Notes: generated by a model not told the origin, from the sequence alone. A stretch of DNA of 64,000 nucleotides from Gammaproteobacteria bacterium (GCA_022071965.1 JAJVIQ010000013.1:1-64000), one strand, 5' to 3'; shown: positions 19,221 to 28,778, counted from the first letter of the stretch. Program-made: numbers and translations.

Positions 19221-20094
19221 GGATGCCGTCCTGACTGACAGCAGCGAGAACTGGCCGCGCCATGCGGCCGGCGGGGCTCCGACCCACGCGGTTGAGCCTG
19301 CCGCGATGCAGAGCTTCGCCGACGAGACCCCGGACGACACGAGACCCTGTCTCACGGTCGAGCAGCTGAATCTCTGCTACGGCCCGAAGCAGGCCCTGAG
19401 ATCCATCGACATGGACATCCCCGAGAAGCGGGTGACCGCCTACATCGGCCCCAGCGGTTGCGGCAAGTCCACGCTGTTGCGCTGCTTCAACCGCATGAAC
19501 GATCTCTACGACAACGTGCGCGTCGAGGGATCAATCGCGCTGCACGGCCAGAACATCTACGACAAATCCGTCAACGTCGCCGACCTGCGGCGGCGCGTGG
19601 GCATGGTGTTCCAGAAGCCCAATCCGTTCCCCAAGTCCATCTACGAGAACGTCGCCTACGGACTGCGGCTCCAGGGCATCAACAAGCGCCGCATCCTCGA
19701 TCGCGTGATCGAACGATCGCTGAAGAGCGCGGCCTTGTGGGACGAGGTGAAGGATCGGCTGCATGACAACGCGCTCGGTCTCTCCGGGGGCCAGCAGCAA
19801 CGCCTGGTCATCGCACGCGCGATCGCCATCGAGCCGGAGGTGCTGTTGCTCGACGAGCCGTGCTCGGCGCTGGACCCGATCTCCACATTGAAGATTGAGG
19901 AGCTCATCTACGAGCTGAAATCGAACTACACGATCATCATCGTCACGCACAACATGCAGCAGGCGGCGCGCGTGTCGGACTACACCGCGTTCATGTACCT
20001 CGGCAGCCTGGTCGAGTTCGGCCCGACGAGAAGGATATTCACCAACCCCAAGGAAAAGCAGACCGAGGATTACATCACCGGTCGCTACGGCTGA
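19204..20094 (+). CDS. pstB: Phosphate ABC transporter ATPase PstB
   Basis: 296-residue ATPase that powers phosphate import. Walker [11 protein letters not shown]-loop [11 protein letters not shown], signature LSGGQQQR, Walker [13 protein letters not shown] and the switch His in VTHNMQQA are intact. About 45 residues precede the ABC core, longer than in E. coli and without recognisable motifs. The ATG at 19204 lies inside pstA with GGGAGAAG upstream, implying coupled translation. phoU follows by 34 bp. Confidence 0.97.
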   Translation: MQLRAEDAVLTDSSENWPRHAAGGAPTHAVEPAAMQSFADETPDDTRPCLTVEQLNLCYGPKQALRSIDMDIPEKRVTAYIGPSGCGKSTLLRCFNRMNDLYDNVRVEGSIALHGQNIYDKSVNVADLRRRVGMVFQKPNPFPKSIYENVAYGLRLQGINKRRILDRVIERSLKSAALWDEVKDRLHDNALGLSGGQQQRLVIARAIAIEPEVLLLDEPCSALDPISTLKIEELIYELKSNYTIIIVTHNMQQAARVSDYTAFMYLGSLVEFGPTRRIFTNPKEKQTEDYITGRYG

Positions 20095-20128
20095 TCGGCG
20101 GAAAGACGGCGAGGCGGAGACGCGCACT

Positions 20129-20836
20129 ATGCAGATGCCGGCCCATATTTCGCAGGAGTTCGAGCTGGAGCTCGAGAACATCCGTGCCAAGGTGCTGACC
20201 ATGGGCGGCCTCGTCGAGCAGCACCTCGCCAAGGCCACCGATGCCCTGCAACAGCGGCGCTTGGAGCTCGCCGACGAGGTCAGCGCCGACGACTTCAAGG
20301 TCAACACCCTGGAGGTGAATATCGACGAGGAGTGCACGCAGATACTGGCGCGCCGGCAACCGGCCGCCGGCGACCTGCGGCTGGTTCTCGCCGTGATCAA
20401 GATCATCCGCGACCTCGAACGCGTCGGCGACGAGACCGCGAAGATCAGCCGCATGGTGCTGCGGCTGATCGAGAACGAGAGCCCGAAGGCCTACTACATC
20501 AACGTGCTCGCCATGGCGAACCATGTTCGCCGTATCCTGCGCGACGCGCTCGATGCCTTCGCCCGCTCCGATGCGAATGCCGCACTGCACATCGCGCGCG
20601 AGGATCCGTCCGTCGACCGCGAATACGACGCCATCATGCGGCAGCTGGTGACCTACATGATGGAGGATCCGCGCAGCATTGGCACCGTCCTCAACGTGGT
20701 CTGGGTGGTGCGCGCGCTGGAACGCATCGGCGATCACGTCAACAACATCTGCGAGAGCATCATCTACCAGGTCAAGGGCATGGACGTGCGCCACGCCGAC
20801 CTGGACGAGATCGCCTCGAACATCCACAACGAGTAG
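20129..20836 (+). CDS. phoU: Phosphate-signalling regulator PhoU
   Basis: 235-residue all-helical protein with two PhoU three-helix bundles. The metal-cluster motifs are present: NTLEVNIDEECTQILARRQP and LRLVLAVIKIIRDLERVGDE in the first half, VWVVRALERIGDHVNNICE in the second. PhoU links Pst activity to PhoR kinase/phosphatase balance. Last gene of the pst operon; it ends facing phoR across a large inverted repeat. Confidence 0.96.
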   Translation: MQMPAHISQEFELELENIRAKVLTMGGLVEQHLAKATDALQQRRLELADEVSADDFKVNTLEVNIDEECTQILARRQPAAGDLRLVLAVIKIIRDLERVGDETAKISRMVLRLIENESPKAYYINVLAMANHVRRILRDALDAFARSDANAALHIAREDPSVDREYDAIMRQLVTYMMEDPRSIGTVLNVVWVVRALERIGDHVNNICESIIYQVKGMDVRHADLDEIASNIHNE

Positions 20837-20888
20837 TGCCGCGCCGGTGTCGCCGCCGGCTCACGGAAAACGGCCGCGGCGCCTTCCC

Positions 20889-20988
20889 GGCGGTCTGCCC
20901 TGCCTCGCTTGGCTACCGCTGCGTCGTGCTCCTCTGTCCATGCTGCGCGCGCCGCCGAGGCGCGCCAGGCGAGGCAGGGCAGACCGCC
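20889..20988. repeat. Large inverted repeat between convergent phoU and phoR
   Basis: Two 25-base arms, 20889-20913 and 20964-20988, are reverse complements with a single G-T wobble; the outer 20 bases match perfectly (left arm starts GGCGGTCTGCCCTGCCTCGC). The spacer is 50 bases and itself GC-rich. No T-run flanks either side. It could act as a bidirectional transcription barrier between the converging genes or be a remnant of a repeat element. Confidence 0.85.
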
Positions 20989-21014
20989 TCAGGCATCGGG
21001 CATCTGCAGTTACC

Positions 21015-22319
21015 TCAGGCGGACTCGGCCTGTTCGGCCCCGACCACGCGCCCGGGCGGAAAGTCGCAGCGGAAGAGGCTGCCCTTGCCGATGACGCTCT
21101 CGATGTGCAGGGTGGCGGCGTGGCGGTGGAGCACGTGCTTGACGATCGACAGGCCCAGGCCCGTGCCGCCGCTGTGGCGCGAGCGTCCGGCTTCCGCGCG
21201 GTAGAAGCGCTCGGTGATGCGCGGCAGGTGCAGATCCGGAATTCCGATGCCGTTGTCCTCGACCGCGAAATGCGCGCCCGCCCCGTCGCCGTACCAGCGT
21301 ATGCGTATGAATCCCCGGGGCGGAGTGTACTGCACCGCGTTGGTGACCAGGTTCGAGAACGCGCTGTAGAGTTCGCTCTCCGATCCCAGCAGGTGCAGCG
21401 TCGGATCGGCCTCCAGCGCGAACAGGTGGCGTCGGTCGCCGCTCAAGGTCTGCGCCTCGCCGTGTATCCGGCGCAGCATCTCCGGCACGCAGACCCGCTC
21501 GCCCGGAAGCGTCGACGGCTCGTTCTCGAGCCGCGAGACGAGCAGCAGATCCCGTATCATGCTCGTCATCCGATCCGTCTGCGCCTGCATCTGCGACAAC
21601 ACCGGCTTCCAGGCCTCGGGGCACTGCCGCTCCTGCGCGCGCAGCGTCTGCAGATAGCCGCTGACCACGGTCAGCGGGGTGCGCAACTCATGCGACACGT
21701 TGGCGAGGAAGTCGCTGCGCATCTGGCCCATGCGGTGCATGCGGGTGACGTCGCGCGCCAGGAACAGGCGCATGTCCTCGGCACAGGGCGCCAGGCGCAG
21801 GCTCAGCCGCAACCCGGGGTCGATCGGGGAGGGGATGTCGACGCTGGTGTCGGCTGCGGTCTCCGACTCCAGCAGCGCCGCCACGTCGGGATGGCGGAGG
21901 AGATTGGTGAGACGCTGGCGGCGGTCATCCGGCCAGCGTATCCCCAACTGGTCCTGGGCCGCGACGTTGGCCCAGCGGATCTCACCCTCCGGACCGAGCA
22001 TGACCGTCGCGTCGGGCAGCGCCGAGGTGGCATCCTCGAACTGCTTCAGCAGTGTCGCGAGCCGGCGCTTGCGCCGGCGATGACGGGTGCGCAGGAAATC
22101 GATCTCGGAGCAGATCGCCTCGAATACGCCGGGTACGTCGGGGGCCGGATGCGCCTTGCGGTCGCGCAGCCAGTCGAGCAACTGCCGCAGCCGCCAGTGC
22201 GACCACGCCGCGTATCCGGCAGCCGCGATGAGCAGGCCGGCCAGCAGCTGGCCGCTTGCCAGTCCGGACAGCAACGCGAGAACGAGAAATGCGGTGGCCC
22301 GCCGGAGATCGGCCTGCAT
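21015..22319 (-). CDS. phoR: Phosphate regulon sensor histidine kinase PhoR
   Basis: 434-residue membrane sensor kinase. Two adjacent hydrophobic segments (about residues 7-40) form a membrane hairpin with almost no periplasmic loop, as in other PhoR proteins that sense via the Pst/PhoU complex. A PAS-like region (ATSALPDATVMLGPEGEIRW) precedes the H-box FLANVSHELRTPLT, N-box LVTNAVQYTP, G1 VEDNGIGI and G2 GGTGLGLSIV. The start at 22319 gives MQADLRRATAFLV. It is downstream of phoB on the minus strand with an 82-bp gap. Confidence 0.95.
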   Translation of the reverse strand: MQADLRRATAFLVLALLSGLASGQLLAGLLIAAAGYAAWSHWRLRQLLDWLRDRKAHPAPDVPGVFEAICSEIDFLRTRHRRRKRRLATLLKQFEDATSALPDATVMLGPEGEIRWANVAAQDQLGIRWPDDRRQRLTNLLRHPDVAALLESETAADTSVDIPSPIDPGLRLSLRLAPCAEDMRLFLARDVTRMHRMGQMRSDFLANVSHELRTPLTVVSGYLQTLRAQERQCPEAWKPVLSQMQAQTDRMTSMIRDLLLVSRLENEPSTLPGERVCVPEMLRRIHGEAQTLSGDRRHLFALEADPTLHLLGSESELYSAFSNLVTNAVQYTPPRGFIRIRWYGDGAGAHFAVEDNGIGIPDLHLPRITERFYRAEAGRSRHSGGTGLGLSIVKHVLHRHAATLHIESVIGKGSLFRCDFPPGRVVGAEQAESA

Positions 22320-22401
22320 TGGCGCTGTGAACCTATTGAAGCCCGGTCTCCGCCAAGTGTAGGAACCGCGCCCCGCACTGTCCAATTGCGCGGACGTACG
22401 G

Positions 22402-23088
22402 CTACTGGGTGGAGAGGCGGTAGCCGACGCTGCGCACGGTCTGAATCAGGCAATCGTATCCGTGCCCGGAGAGCACCTTGCGCAGCCTGCGAATGTGCAC
22501 GTCCACCGTTCGCTCCTCGATGTAGACGTGATCGCCCCAGACCTGGTCGAGCAGCTGGTTACGGGTGAACACCCGTTCCGGGTGACTGATGAAGAAGTGC
22601 AGCAGGCGGAATTCGGTCGGGCTCAGATTCAGGTTGACCCCACGTACCGTGACCCGACGGGTCTCCGGGTCCAGCTTCAGGCCGGCGACCTCCATGGTCT
22701 CCCCGGTGCCGGTTGGCGTCGATCGCCTCAGCACGGCGCGCACCCGCGCCAGGAGCTCCAGGGTGGAGAACGGCTTGGTGACGTAGTCGTCGGCGCCGCT
22801 GTCCAGGCCCCGGATCTTGTCGGCCTCCGCATCCCTGGCCGTGAGCATGATGATCGGGATGCCCTGAGTGCGCGGGTCGCGCTTCAGGCGCCGCGCGTAG
22901 TCGAGCCCGCTGACGCCCGGCAGCATCCAGTCGAGCAGGATCAGGGCCGGGGCCTGCGCCGCCAGCGCGCCTGCCGCCTCCACGGCGCTTCCCGCCTCGT
23001 GGCAGCGGAATCCCTCCGCGGACAGGGTGAACTGCAGCATCTGCCGGATGGCCGGTTCGTCATCGACGATGAGGACTTGACTGTTCAT
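22402..23088 (-). CDS. phoB: Phosphate regulon response regulator PhoB
   Basis: 228-residue OmpR-family response regulator. The receiver domain has acidic VDDEP, the phosphoacceptor Asp in LLDWMLPG, LTARD and the KPF switch Lys. The winged-helix DNA-binding domain ends with VDVHIRRLRKVLSGHG, containing the recognition helix. The ATG at 23088 yields the standard MNSQVLIVDDEPAIR. Its promoter carries a near-consensus Pho box, so it should autoactivate. Confidence 0.96.
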   Translation of the reverse strand: MNSQVLIVDDEPAIRQMLQFTLSAEGFRCHEAGSAVEAAGALAAQAPALILLDWMLPGVSGLDYARRLKRDPRTQGIPIIMLTARDAEADKIRGLDSGADDYVTKPFSTLELLARVRAVLRRSTPTGTGETMEVAGLKLDPETRRVTVRGVNLNLSPTEFRLLHFFISHPERVFTRNQLLDQVWGDHVYIEERTVDVHIRRLRKVLSGHGYDCLIQTVRSVGYRLSTQ

Positions 23089-23112
23089 GGTCAAAGCGCG
23101 CCTTCGGCGCCC

Positions 23113-23146
23113 ATTAGATATCAGGGATCTTACAGGTTCGTGACAG
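23113..23146 (-). promoter_or_regulatory. Pho box and -10 of the phoB promoter
   Basis: On the minus strand: half-sites CTGTCAC and CTGTAAG separated by GAAC (plus-strand positions 23129-23146), then 10 bp, then -10 TCTAAT (23113-23118). Both half-sites match the PhoB consensus closely. The -10 hexamer is identical to that of pstS and the spacing is the same. Confidence 0.9.
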
Positions 23147-23196
23147 TGCCCCGGAACTCCCCGGACCATTGCGGCCGCCCCCGGGCGGTCATGTCG

Positions 23197-23230
23197 CTGA
23201 CATGCATTCGTCATGAACGCCGGATAGCAT
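23197..23230 (+). promoter_or_regulatory. Pho box-like element and -10 upstream of the phosphate porin
   Basis: Half-sites CTGACAT (23197-23203) and TCGTCAT (23208-23214) separated by GCAT, then 10 bp and a -10-like TAGCAT (23225-23230). The second half-site is weak, but the 7-4-7-10 geometry equals that at pstS and phoB. It points toward the porin gene, about 90 bases downstream, and is 50 bp from the phoB box on the other strand. Confidence 0.65.
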
Positions 23231-23318
23231 CTGTACCCGATCACCCTTTTCTCCACGCGCCCACGAGGGCGTGGGCGCGCGGGGACCTCCAAACAGCGTT
23301 CGACAAGAGGAAGACGTC

Positions 23319-24713
23319 ATGTCTCAGATCCACAGGAAGCGGTTGCCGCTGGTGCTGGCGGCGTGCGTGCTCGCGGCGGCGCCCGCACGGGCCGCCGATG
23401 ACGCGATGATGCGGTTGCTGGGAGTCCTCCGGGACAAGGGCACGCTCGATGAGGCGACGTACGAGTCGCTGGTGAATGCCGCGAAGGCCGACGCGGAGCA
23501 TCCGGGCGCCGCCAGGGAGGACATCGGGCGGAACGAGAAGAAGACGCCGAGGATCGATACCGAGAACAAGTTCGAGATCACCTCCGCCGACGGAGACTTC
23601 CAATGGCGGTTCATCGGCCTGTTGATGGCCGACTATTACATCCCGGATTCGGACATGACCCGGATCGACACCGAGGGCGAGATCCGGCGGGCGCGCCTCG
23701 GCATGCGGGGCAGGCTCTGGCAGCACTGGATCTGGAAGCTCGAGTACGATTTTGCCGGCGGCGACGCCTCGCTCAAGGACGGCTACCTCGGCTACGAGGA
23801 GGAATACGCGGGCGGGGAGTGGAGCGTGAAGGTCGGCCAGCATCATGTGCCGTTTGGCCTGGCCACGATGTCCAGCTCCAAGTACATGCTGTTCCTGGAA
23901 CGGCCGCTCATGTCCGACGTCGTACTGCAGCCGTCCCGACAGCTGGGATCCTCGTTCTTCGTCAACGGCGGCAACGACGGGCAGTTGTGGACGTTCCAGA
24001 CGGGCATCTACGGGGCGGAGGAGGTGGGCGATCCGGATACCTTCGACGAGCTCAGCATTGCCGCGCGCGGGACGGTGAATCCGTACATCGAGGACAAGAG
24101 CCACCTCGTGCATCTCGGCGGCGCGGTCTGGTACAAGGATCCCAACGACACCGAGGTGCGCGTTCGTCAGCGCCCGGGCGTGATCCGGGCCTCCGACAGC
24201 CGCTTCATCGACGCGGACTTCGGTACCGGCAACGTGGAAGACATCCTCGCCTTCAACGCCGAGGCCGTGGCGGTCTGGGGACCGGCGCACCTCCAGGCCG
24301 AGTACACCAACTGGAACGTCTCCCCCAATGGCGCCGCCTTCGGCGGCGACGACGTGACACTCGACGGGTATTACGTGGAGGCCAGCTACTTCCTCACCGG
24401 CGAGTCGATGCGCTTCGAGACGGACGAGGGCCATTTCAGCGGCATGAAGCCCAAGGGCATCGTGGGCCGGGGCGGCATCGGCGCCTGGCAGCTGGCGGCG
24501 CGCTACGACGTCATGGATCTCAACGACTTCGAGGATGGCGGCGTGAAAGGCGGCCGCGAGGAGGATTTCCGCGTGGCCCTGAACTGGTACCCGACCAATA
24601 CCATCCGCTTCATGGCCGACTACGTGACGGTGCTCGACCTCGACCGACCCGGCAGCGGGTTCGACGGAGACGAACCCAGCTCGGTCAACCTCCGCGCCAT
24701 GGTCTACTGGTAA
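23319..24713 (+). CDS. Phosphate-selective porin (OprO/OprP family)
   Basis: 464-residue outer-membrane channel. Signal peptide of about 25 residues ending ARA before ADDAMM. A short periplasmic helical region (residues ~25-70) precedes a beta-barrel with alternating strands such as WKLEYDFAGGDASLKDGYLGYE and VKVGQHHVPFGLATMSSS, the latter characteristic of OprO/P proteins. The C-terminus ends VYW, an aromatic terminus expected for BAM-dependent insertion. ATG preceded by AGAGGAAG. It is divergent from phoB with a Pho box-like element, consistent with phosphate or polyphosphate uptake under starvation. Confidence 0.9.
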   Translation: MSQIHRKRLPLVLAACVLAAAPARAADDAMMRLLGVLRDKGTLDEATYESLVNAAKADAEHPGAAREDIGRNEKKTPRIDTENKFEITSADGDFQWRFIGLLMADYYIPDSDMTRIDTEGEIRRARLGMRGRLWQHWIWKLEYDFAGGDASLKDGYLGYEEEYAGGEWSVKVGQHHVPFGLATMSSSKYMLFLERPLMSDVVLQPSRQLGSSFFVNGGNDGQLWTFQTGIYGAEEVGDPDTFDELSIAARGTVNPYIEDKSHLVHLGGAVWYKDPNDTEVRVRQRPGVIRASDSRFIDADFGTGNVEDILAFNAEAVAVWGPAHLQAEYTNWNVSPNGAAFGGDDVTLDGYYVEASYFLTGESMRFETDEGHFSGMKPKGIVGRGGIGAWQLAARYDVMDLNDFEDGGVKGGREEDFRVALNWYPTNTIRFMADYVTVLDLDRPGSGFDGDEPSSVNLRAMVYW

Positions 24714-24728
24714 TCCGCACTGCCGCGG

Positions 24729-24762
24729 CCGGGAGGGCAAGATCGCCCTCCCGGCACTTTTT
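24729..24762 (+). terminator. Rho-independent terminator after the phosphate porin gene
   Basis: Perfect 10-bp stem CCGGGAGGGC / GCCCTCCCGG with loop AAGATC, followed by CAC and TTTTT. It starts 16 bases after the porin stop codon. Confidence 0.93.
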
Positions 24763-24807
24763 CGGGCTATCCCCTTCGAACTGATTCACAGAATTCGAAC
24801 GCGCCGG

Positions 24808-24835
24808 TTTGCGGGCGCCGTTGCGGTGCTAGATT
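24808..24835 (+). promoter_or_regulatory. Candidate promoter of comEA
   Basis: -35-like TTTGCG (24808-24813), 16-bp spacer, -10 TAGATT (24830-24835) with an upstream TG making an extended -10 (TGCTAGATT). It lies about 120 bp upstream of the comEA start, after the porin terminator. Confidence 0.45.
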
Positions 24836-24957
24836 GACGCCGCGATGAACGGCGCGCGGATCGCGCCGCGTCATCGGCAGGAGCTACGCGGGCAGACGGC
24901 CGCTGCACGCGCAACGCAATGGACGCTGTTCAACAGTCATGAAAAGGAGATTCGCAA

Positions 24958-25233
24958 ATGGCTACATTCAGGAACCTCTCTCTCGCTGCACTTCTCGCCG
25001 TCAGTCCTCTGGCCTTCGGCGAACCCGTCGATATCAACACCGCGGATGCGGCCACCCTCGCCAAGGAACTGAACGGCGTGGGCGAGGCCAAGGCACAGGC
25101 GATAGTCGCCTACCGCGAGCAGCACGGCCCGTTCCAGTCGGTTGAGGAACTGGCGATGGTGGACGGGATCGGCGAGAAGACGCTGGCCGCCAACAAGGAC
25201 AAGCTCACGGTCTCCGCCACGGCGAAGCCGTAG
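24958..25233 (+). CDS. ComEA-type helix-hairpin-helix DNA-binding protein
   Basis: 91-residue exported protein: signal peptide [21 protein letters not shown], then the ComEA core [42 protein letters not shown], with helix-hairpin-helix turns NGVGEAKA and DGIGEKT. ComEA-like proteins bind double-stranded DNA in the periplasm, in many species for natural transformation; no other competence gene is here. AAGGAG precedes the ATG. It is a single-gene unit with its own terminator. Confidence 0.88.
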   Translation: MATFRNLSLAALLAVSPLAFGEPVDINTADAATLAKELNGVGEAKAQAIVAYREQHGPFQSVEELAMVDGIGEKTLAANKDKLTVSATAKP

Positions 25234-25262
25234 CCGTCCTTAAGCTTACGCAGTCCACGGCA

Positions 25263-25298
25263 GGGCGAGGCAGCGACACCCGTTGTCTCGCCCTTTTT
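25263..25298 (+). terminator. Rho-independent terminator after comEA
   Basis: Stem GGGCGAG (25263-25269) pairs with CTCGCCC (25287-25293); the TTTTT run follows at once. Inner bases GACA/TGTC can extend the structure. Confidence 0.85.
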
Positions 25299-25574
25299 CG
25301 TGGTCCCCGGGCGCGGGGGCCGCCCATGACGGGTGACGGCCCGGTCCCATGCACGGGGGCGGCACTCACCTGCCGGCCGGGCCCCGGCGCGTCAGCGGCT
25401 TGGCCGGGGCGCACGATGCCAGGTCTCGCTGCGCCTCCTGCCGGCGGGCGTCCGGCGGACCGGCGCGCGCGCGCCGAAGTTGTGACCGCCTCGGCGGCTG
25501 CGCTATTCTTGCCCGCCTGTCCGGCGCCCGTCCCGCGCCAACCGCCCGTCGCACGAAGAACCCATCGCCCTGCC
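25299..25574. other. GC-rich leader region upstream of leuS
   Basis: Together with the comEA terminator this makes a 341-base gap. The leuS frame is open from 25326, but the extra 83 codons are Pro/Ala/Arg/Gly-rich with no family counterpart, so I treat it as non-coding. A promoter candidate lies at 25480-25509. No small RNA is recognised. Confidence 0.6.
25480..25509 (+). promoter_or_regulatory. Candidate promoter of the leuS operon
   Basis: -35 TTGTGA (25480-25485), 18-bp spacer, -10 TATTCT (25504-25509), about 60 bp upstream of the leuS ATG. It would drive leuS and the coupled genes that follow. Confidence 0.55.
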
Positions 25575-28265
25575 ATGGAAGAACGCTATCACCCCGCCGC
25601 CATCGAGGCCGAGGTTCAGGCCCGCTGGGAACGGGATCAGACCTTTCGCGCCACCGAGGACCTGGGCGGCGAATCGGGGCGGGAGAAGTTCTACTGCCTG
25701 TCGATGTTTCCCTATCCTTCGGGCAAGCTGCACATGGGGCACGTGCGCAACTACACGATCGGGGACGTTGTTACGCGCTATCACCGCATGCGCGGCAGGA
25801 ATGTCCTGCAGCCGATGGGCTGGGACGCGTTCGGGCTGCCGGCGGAGAATGCCGCCATCCAGCACAACGTGCCGCCGGCGAAGTGGACCTACGAGAACAT
25901 CGCCTACATGCGCACGCAGCTCAAGTCGCTGGGATTCGCCATCGACTGGAGCCGCGAGATCGCCACCTGCGATCCGAAGTACTACAAGTGGAACCAGTGG
26001 CTGTTCCTGCGGATGCTCGAGAAGGGGATCGCCTACAAGAAGACCCAGGTCGTGAACTGGGATCCGGTAGACCAGACGGTGCTGGCCAACGAGCAGGTGA
26101 TCGACGGCCGCGGCTGGCGCACCGGCGCGGTCGTCGAGAAGCGCGAGATACCCGGGTATTACCTCGGGATCACCCGCTACGCCGAGGAGCTGCTCGCGGA
26201 TCTCGACAAGCTGCCCGGCTGGCCGGAGCGCGTGAAGACCATGCAGGCCAATTGGATCGGCAGGTCCCATGGCGTGCGGTTCGCGTTCCCGCACGACATT
26301 CGCGACGAGACCGGCGCGTTGGTGGGCGACGGCCGGCTGTGGGTCTTCACCACGCGCGCCGACACGATCATGGGCGTGACCTTCTGCGCGGTCGCGGCGG
26401 AGCATCCGCTGGCCGCCCACGCGGCGAAGGGCAACCCGGCGCTCGCCGAATTCATCGAGCGGTGCCGGCACGGATCGGTCATGGAGGCCGACCTCGCGGC
26501 CATGGAGAAGGAGGGCATGCCGACGGGCCTGCACGTCTCTCATCCGCTGACCGGCGAGAAGGTGGAGATCTGGGTGGGCAATTACGTGCTCATGGGCTAC
26601 GGGGAGGGCGCCGTCATGGCCGTCCCCGCTCACGACGAGCGGGATTTCGGCTTCGCCCTGAAATATGGACTGCCGATCAGACAGGTGGTCGCGGTGGAAG
26701 GCGAGTCATTCACCACCGAGCGCTGGCAGGAATGGTACGCCGACAAGGCCCGCGGGCGCTGCGTCAACTCGGGGCGCTACGACGGACTCCCCTATGAGGC
26801 CGCCGTCGATGCCATCGCCGCGGATCTGGCGGCACGCGGTCTTGGCGGGAAGAAGGTGCAATGGCGGCTGCGGGACTGGGGTGTATCCCGCCAGCGCTAC
26901 TGGGGTTGCCCCATACCCATCATCCACTGCCGTGCCTGCGGGGACGTGCCGGTGCCGGACGAGCAACTGCCGGTGGTGCTGCCGGAGGACTGCATCCCCG
27001 ACGGCTCGGGCAACCCGCTCGACAGGCGCGCGGATTTCCTCGCCTGCGTCTGTCCGCGGTGCGGCGGTCCGGCGCGCCGCGAGACCGATACGATGGACAC
27101 CTTCGTCGATTCCTCGTGGTACTACGCCCGCTATGCCTGCCCGCACAACGAGACGGCGATGGTGGACGCCGCGACCGGGTACTGGATGCCGGTGGACCAG
27201 TACATCGGCGGCATCGAGCACGCCATTCTGCACCTGCTGTACTCGCGCTTCTGGAGCAAGGTGATGCGCGATCTGGGCCTCGTGAAGTATGACGAGCCCT
27301 TCGAGCGGCTGCTGACGCAGGGCATGGTGCTCAACCACGTCTTCTCCCGCCGCACGGAAAAGGGCGGGATCCAGTACTACGCACCGGAGGAGGTCGAGAT
27401 CCAGCACGACGATGGCGGCCGCATCTGCGGCGCGAAGTCGTCGACGGACGGTGCGCCGGTGGTCTACGAGGGCGTCGGCACGATGTCCAAGTCCAAGCGC
27501 AACGGCGTCGATCCGCAGGCACTCATCGAACACTACGGCGCGGACACCGCGCGCTTCTTCATGATGTTCGCCTCGCCGCCCGAGCAGACCCTGGAATGGA
27601 GCGATTCCGGCGTGGAGGGGGCCTACCGCTTCCTGCGCCGACTCTGGACATTTGCGTTCAAATGCCAGGCGAACATTCGCCAGGAACTGAAGGAGCAGAG
27701 CAATGGCCGGTCCGCCAAAATTGACTGGAGTAAGGTTGCACCCGAGCAGAAGGCTGCGCGCAGGGCGATTCATTTGCACCTGAAACAGGCGGCCTTCGAC
27801 CTGGAGCGCCTGCAATTCAATACCGTCGCGTCCGCATGCATGAAGATATTGAATTCGCTCGAGGATGTGCCTGGCGCCGCCGAAGCGGGCAAGGGATACG
27901 CGCCATCAGCCAAGGTGCGCGACCAGATACTGACCGAAGGGACGAGCCTGTTACTCAGGCTGTTGTCGCCCATCTGCCCGCATGTCACCGATCACCTCTG
28001 GCGCGAACTCGGTTTCGGCAGCGACATGCTCGCCGCCGACTGGCCCGAGCCGGAGGACTCCGCCCTCGTGCTTGACGAGATCGAGCTCGTACTGCAGATC
28101 AACGGGAAGCTGCGCGGTAGTGTGCGTGTACCCGCGGGAGCGGACAGGGAGGCCACCGCCACGGCCGCACTGCGCACCGAGATCGCAGTAAAGTATGTCG
28201 CTGGCAAGCCCGTCAGGAACGTTGTAGTGGTACCCGGACGTCTGGTCAACATTGTAGTCGGTTGA
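25575..28265 (+). CDS. leuS: Leucyl-tRNA synthetase
   Basis: 896-residue class Ia synthetase. The HIGH-equivalent HMGH is in [19 protein letters not shown]; the editing domain is present, with the specificity region [12 protein letters not shown]; the KMSKS loop reads [13 protein letters not shown], so the first Lys of the consensus is Thr while the MSKS core is kept. Slightly longer than E. coli LeuRS (860). The ATG at 25575 gives [19 protein letters not shown], the standard N-terminus. lptE follows by 12 bp. Confidence 0.97.
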   Translation: MEERYHPAAIEAEVQARWERDQTFRATEDLGGESGREKFYCLSMFPYPSGKLHMGHVRNYTIGDVVTRYHRMRGRNVLQPMGWDAFGLPAENAAIQHNVPPAKWTYENIAYMRTQLKSLGFAIDWSREIATCDPKYYKWNQWLFLRMLEKGIAYKKTQVVNWDPVDQTVLANEQVIDGRGWRTGAVVEKREIPGYYLGITRYAEELLADLDKLPGWPERVKTMQANWIGRSHGVRFAFPHDIRDETGALVGDGRLWVFTTRADTIMGVTFCAVAAEHPLAAHAAKGNPALAEFIERCRHGSVMEADLAAMEKEGMPTGLHVSHPLTGEKVEIWVGNYVLMGYGEGAVMAVPAHDERDFGFALKYGLPIRQVVAVEGESFTTERWQEWYADKARGRCVNSGRYDGLPYEAAVDAIAADLAARGLGGKKVQWRLRDWGVSRQRYWGCPIPIIHCRACGDVPVPDEQLPVVLPEDCIPDGSGNPLDRRADFLACVCPRCGGPARRETDTMDTFVDSSWYYARYACPHNETAMVDAATGYWMPVDQYIGGIEHAILHLLYSRFWSKVMRDLGLVKYDEPFERLLTQGMVLNHVFSRRTEKGGIQYYAPEEVEIQHDDGGRICGAKSSTDGAPVVYEGVGTMSKSKRNGVDPQALIEHYGADTARFFMMFASPPEQTLEWSDSGVEGAYRFLRRLWTFAFKCQANIRQELKEQSNGRSAKIDWSKVAPEQKAARRAIHLHLKQAAFDLERLQFNTVASACMKILNSLEDVPGAAEAGKGYAPSAKVRDQILTEGTSLLLRLLSPICPHVTDHLWRELGFGSDMLAADWPEPEDSALVLDEIELVLQINGKLRGSVRVPAGADREATATAALRTEIAVKYVAGKPVRNVVVVPGRLVNIVVG

Positions 28266-28277
28266 CGGGGGGCACGA

Positions 28278-28778
28278 ATGAAGTATGTGCTGATGGCGGC
28301 ATTGGTGATATTTGGCCTGAACGGCTGCGGCTACCATATGCGCGGATCGACCGGCCGGGACTGGCAGCTCGGACGCGTCTACATGAAGGGCGGGAGCGCC
28401 ACCGGCGCCGAGGTGCGCAGACTGCTCTCCCTGATTGGCGTGGAGTTCGCGTCGCAGGCCGGCCAGGCCGATACCATCATCACCTTCACCCGCGACGCGC
28501 AGGAGCGCCAGGTCCTGTCGGTCGATCCGGACACCGGCAAGGTGCGCGAGTACGAACTGATCGTGGACACGAGCATCCTCGTGGTCAGCGCCGACGGCAG
28601 GGTCCTGCTGGAGGATGACGACATCACCTTGCAGCGTGATTACACTTTCGATGAGACTGCCGCGCTCGGCAAGTACGAGCAGGAGGGCACGCTCTACAGG
28701 GAGATGCGCCGCGATCTCGCCGCCGCCATCGTGCGCCGCCTGCAGGCCCTGCACGCCGTGGCAACTTCCGCGAAATGA
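28278..28778 (+). CDS. lptE: LPS-assembly lipoprotein LptE
   Basis: 166-residue outer-membrane lipoprotein that plugs and assembles the LptD translocon. Lipobox LNGC with Cys at residue 17 after a short hydrophobic signal, followed by GYHMRGS, the LptE signature. Downstream strands include TIITFTRDAQERQVLSVD and YELIVDTSILV. Position between leuS and holA is the conserved gammaproteobacterial order. Its stop overlaps the holA start (ATGA). Confidence 0.93.
   Translation: MKYVLMAALVIFGLNGCGYHMRGSTGRDWQLGRVYMKGGSATGAEVRRLLSLIGVEFASQAGQADTIITFTRDAQERQVLSVDPDTGKVREYELIVDTSILVVSADGRVLLEDDDITLQRDYTFDETAALGKYEQEGTLYREMRRDLAAAIVRRLQALHAVATSAK

Noticed and set aside
25326-25574. 83-codon N-terminal extension of LeuRS
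   Set aside because: Residues are Pro/Ala/Arg-rich, no LeuRS has such an extension, and a promoter-like pair lies inside it; [11 protein letters not shown] is the standard start.
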